This document shows positions 62,037 through 64,000 of a stretch of 64,000 bases of DNA, piece by piece. Numbering within the stretch: position 1 is the first letter of the stretch; every line of letters begins with the position of its first letter. The notes beneath the pieces were generated by a model that was not told the origin of the DNA, made no database searches, and saw nothing but the letters and a program-made list of their open reading frames with translations. This DNA is from an uncultured Chloroflexus sp. (lineage in GTDB: Bacteria; Chloroflexota; Chloroflexia; Chloroflexales; Chloroflexaceae). The position numbers and the translations under genes are program-made. The stretch lies in contig NZ_CALFBQ010000048.1 in the NCBI RefSeq assembly GCF_937951745.1, positions 1 to 64,000 of the forward strand, read 5' to 3'.

Positions 62037-63511
62037 TAATAAAGATCGGCACCGTAGCTCGTCGCTTGCGGTTCGGCCACTCGCAATTTGAAGGTACGCG
62101 AGCCATCGGATTGCCGTTCGGCGCGTAAGAAGATCGTATCTGTTCGCTGCATGCGCCACCACCGACGGGCAAAATCGTAGAGGTGGGTCACGAACAGTAA
62201 TTTCATCTGGCTGTCGAGCAGCGCACTGATGATTTGGTGCGCAATCTCGCTCCCTTCCTGTTCGTTAGTGGCGGCAAATGACTCGTTGAGTAAGATCAGA
62301 GCGTGCGGCCGGAGCTGATCGATAATCTCGCTCATCCGGGCAAGCTCTTCATCGAGTTTGCCGCTGTTCATCGTTGCATCCTCTTCACGTTTGGAGTGAG
62401 TGAAGATACCACTGCAGACGTTAGCCGAGAAGGATATAGCCGGTACAAACATGCCGCATTGCATCAGCAATTGCGCAATACCTACGCTGCGCAAAAAGGT
62501 TGATTTGCCGCCCTGATTGGCGCCGGTGATAACGAATAGCTTGGCATCAGTAGCTTCGATATCGTTGTCGATCACCGGTTGTTGGCTGACTAATGCCAGC
62601 GAGACATCGTATAACCCTTTGGCAGCGAAATAAGGCTGCGTAAGTGGTAACGGTTGGGGAAACGAGATAGGCATTTGCAGCGCATACAGCCGTTTCGCCA
62701 GATGAAGACAGCCGACGTAGAACGCTAATTCACGTTGCAATATCTTGAAAAAGCCTTCCACGTGGGTAGCGGCCTGCGCGACTGCATCCGCCACCACGTT
62801 GAGACTGCGATCGCGCAGATCACCTAGCATACGACTGCCGGCTTCGTCTTTGGGGGGCAGGGTGTAAGCGTAGCTCGGTGTCGGGTCGATGAGCCGCTGT
62901 AACCAATTTTTTTGTGGTTGGTTAGGTTTACACAGTACATAATCACCCGGTTCGTTGCCTCGCCCTAGGCCGGCACTGACTAGGATACCGTCACGAAAGC
63001 TGAGCTGGCGCAGATGCTGCTCTATCTCAACAAGGTAGTCATCGCTCAGTTCTTGCTGAATCATGGCAAAAAAGCGGCTGAAGGCCGGTGATTGAAATGC
63101 CGCTCGGTGCTGATCGGCAAGCTGGCGCAGCTCCTTGAGCAGATCAAGGTAGGCAATGAGCATCGCGCGTGCTTCACTGAGAATACTGCTCGGATAATGC
63201 ATGCCAAACAGGCCAAGCCAACGTTTGCGTTTGAGTTCAAATGCTTTGATCGGAATTTGGTAGAGTGCATGAATGACGTTTGGGTGGTTCAGGCAATCTT
63301 GGAGTGCTGCTTGCCGATATGTGATCTGGGTTAGATCGGTGAGACTGTTCAGCAGTACCTGTTGGACAGTCGCTGCAATAAATTGATCGCCGTTGGCCAT
63401 TGCGGCAATGATTGGGGCGAGGGCGAGATCGCGCAACAGATGATCGGCGTGTGCTGGGAGGGGTTTGTTCGGATCGTCGTTCCGATCAGGGTAAAGGAAA
63501 TAGACCCGCAT
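61982..63511 (-). CDS. MutS-family ATPase without the mismatch-recognition domain
   Basis: 509 residues. The lever/clamp-like helical region (about 1-320) is followed by the MutS ABC ATPase: Walker A GANQGGKSTFLRS, signature region with SGKLDEELARMSEI, Walker B LILLNES and FVTHLYDFARRW. The N-terminal mismatch-binding domain of MutS1 and the Smr domain of MutS2 are both absent, so it belongs to a less defined group of MutS-like proteins. It lies 49 bases after another MutS-like gene on the same strand. Confidence 0.85.
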   Translation of the reverse strand: MRVYFLYPDRNDDPNKPLPAHADHLLRDLALAPIIAAMANGDQFIAATVQQVLLNSLTDLTQITYRQAALQDCLNHPNVIHALYQIPIKAFELKRKRWLGLFGMHYPSSILSEARAMLIAYLDLLKELRQLADQHRAAFQSPAFSRFFAMIQQELSDDYLVEIEQHLRQLSFRDGILVSAGLGRGNEPGDYVLCKPNQPQKNWLQRLIDPTPSYAYTLPPKDEAGSRMLGDLRDRSLNVVADAVAQAATHVEGFFKILQRELAFYVGCLHLAKRLYALQMPISFPQPLPLTQPYFAAKGLYDVSLALVSQQPVIDNDIEATDAKLFVITGANQGGKSTFLRSVGIAQLLMQCGMFVPAISFSANVCSGIFTHSKREEDATMNSGKLDEELARMSEIIDQLRPHALILLNESFAATNEQEGSEIAHQIISALLDSQMKLLFVTHLYDFARRWWRMQRTDTIFLRAERQSDGSRTFKLRVAEPQATSYGADLYYQVFGEVAQVASDESTAA

Positions 63512-63560
63512 AGCTTTTTACCTATCCTATCTGGGATTATTCCGCACTGAAAAAGATACC

Positions 63561-64000
63561 TCAATTCTTTTCCATTCGTTCTCTAATCTGTTCATACGTC
63601 AGCCGATGTTTGCGAGCTATTGCTAGCGCATAGACGCGACCATCGGCCGGTTGGCGCACCACTTTAAACGGGCGTTGGCTTGGGTTGGCCGGATCGACGA
63701 GGCTGACCATACTGACCGTATGCTCATTCAGCCGTGAGAGTTCGTCGATGAACGTCACCCATACGCCAAACGCTTGTTGGCGCAATATGCGAGCCATAAG
63801 TTCTTTGCTCAAGAAGGTGGCGTCCTCAACGGTTGTGGAGTGAAAGATTTCGTTGAGGATTAGCAGCGTGTTGCTCGTCGTCTTGACCATCAGCTCGTGC
63901 ATTCGCACCAACTCGTCTTGGAGTTTCCCGCGCAGGTTGGTGATGACTTCGCTCCGTTCAAAGTGAGTGAAGATGTGATCGGGAATGAAGAGGCGAGCTT
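63561..64000 (-). CDS. second MutS-family ATPase, truncated by the window edge
   Basis: Only the C-terminal ~146 residues are in the window. They carry FTHFERSEVITNLRGKLQDELVRMHELM, LLILNEIFHSTTVEDATFL (Walker B and following region), WVTFIDELSRL and a short tail ending RMEKN. These match the ATPase part of the neighbouring protein. The ORF track begins at an internal Met (63911); the frame runs open to 64000. The two genes look like a tandem pair acting as a heterodimer, by inference. Confidence 0.8.
   Translation of the reverse strand, partial: ARLFIPDHIFTHFERSEVITNLRGKLQDELVRMHELMVKTTSNTLLILNEIFHSTTVEDATFLSKELMARILRQQAFGVWVTFIDELSRLNEHTVSMVSLVDPANPSQRPFKVVRQPADGRVYALAIARKHRLTYEQIRERMEKN

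Overview
The window looks like a chromosome segment of a filamentous anoxygenic phototroph of the Chloroflexus type (Chloroflexota). This is inferred from gene content, not from a search: two-subunit methylmalonyl-CoA mutase with MeaB (an enzyme of the 3-hydroxypropionate bi-cycle), a kaiC-kaiB-kaiB cluster without kaiA, a single-chain GlyRS under a T-box, many one- and two-component sensors, and families of palindromic intergenic repeats. Base composition is GC-rich, except for an AT-rich stretch near 20.7-20.9 kb.

Layout. 0-9 kb: metal-dependent hydrolases (MBL, PHP, Nudix), a membrane-anchored rhodanese lacking its cysteine, two DUF4491-like membrane proteins, 5-formyl-THF cyclo-ligase, a nitronate monooxygenase-like protein, a TolB-like lipoprotein and a lipid kinase. 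9-15.6 kb: tyrosine recombinase, a nested mobile-element block, and glycyl-tRNA synthetase. 15.7-20.7 kb: a sulfite-oxidase-like molybdoenzyme, PadR regulator, modABC and a cyclase. 20.9-23.5 kb: a decayed and an intact copy of a membrane diguanylate cyclase. 24-26.6 kb: a translin-family protein and a YdiF-type CoA-transferase. 26.6-31.6 kb (minus strand): receiver-PAS-GAF protein, kaiC, two kaiB and a PAS histidine kinase. 31.6-40.3 kb: lgt, TlpA-like thioredoxin, rpoA, rho, mobA, an HNH-WD40 fusion, methyltransferase, thioesterase and an OmpR-type regulator. 40.4-46 kb: meaB, mutB, mutA. 46.2-58.4 kb: topA, membrane proteins, a STAND regulator, a DegS/DegU-like pair, an S9 peptidase and a ComEC channel domain. 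58.5-64 kb: marR/cfa divergent pair, GNAT, initiator tRNA-Met, DUF4395 plus thioredoxin-like pair, and two tandem MutS-like ATPases, the last cut by the window edge.

The most striking object is at 10.2-13.97 kb. The glycine T-box riboswitch of glyS has been split inside Stem I by an IS607-family element (serine recombinase plus TnpB). That IS607 element has itself been entered by an IS1341-type IS200/IS605 element carrying a second TnpB. Both insertions can be reversed on paper. Removing 11026-12303 joins two fragments in frame into a 67-codon small ORF. Removing 10302-13792 restores a canonical AAGTA specifier-loop strand and a K-turn-bearing Stem I. The glyS promoter and the 5' strand of Stem I are stranded 3.5 kb upstream of the specifier GGC, antiterminator and terminator.

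Functional links: modABC, mobA and the sulfite-oxidase-like gene form a molybdenum theme; mutA-mutB-meaB form one operon-like unit; the kai cluster is a compact timing/phosphorelay module. Several short palindromes recur at gene ends and probably serve as terminators.
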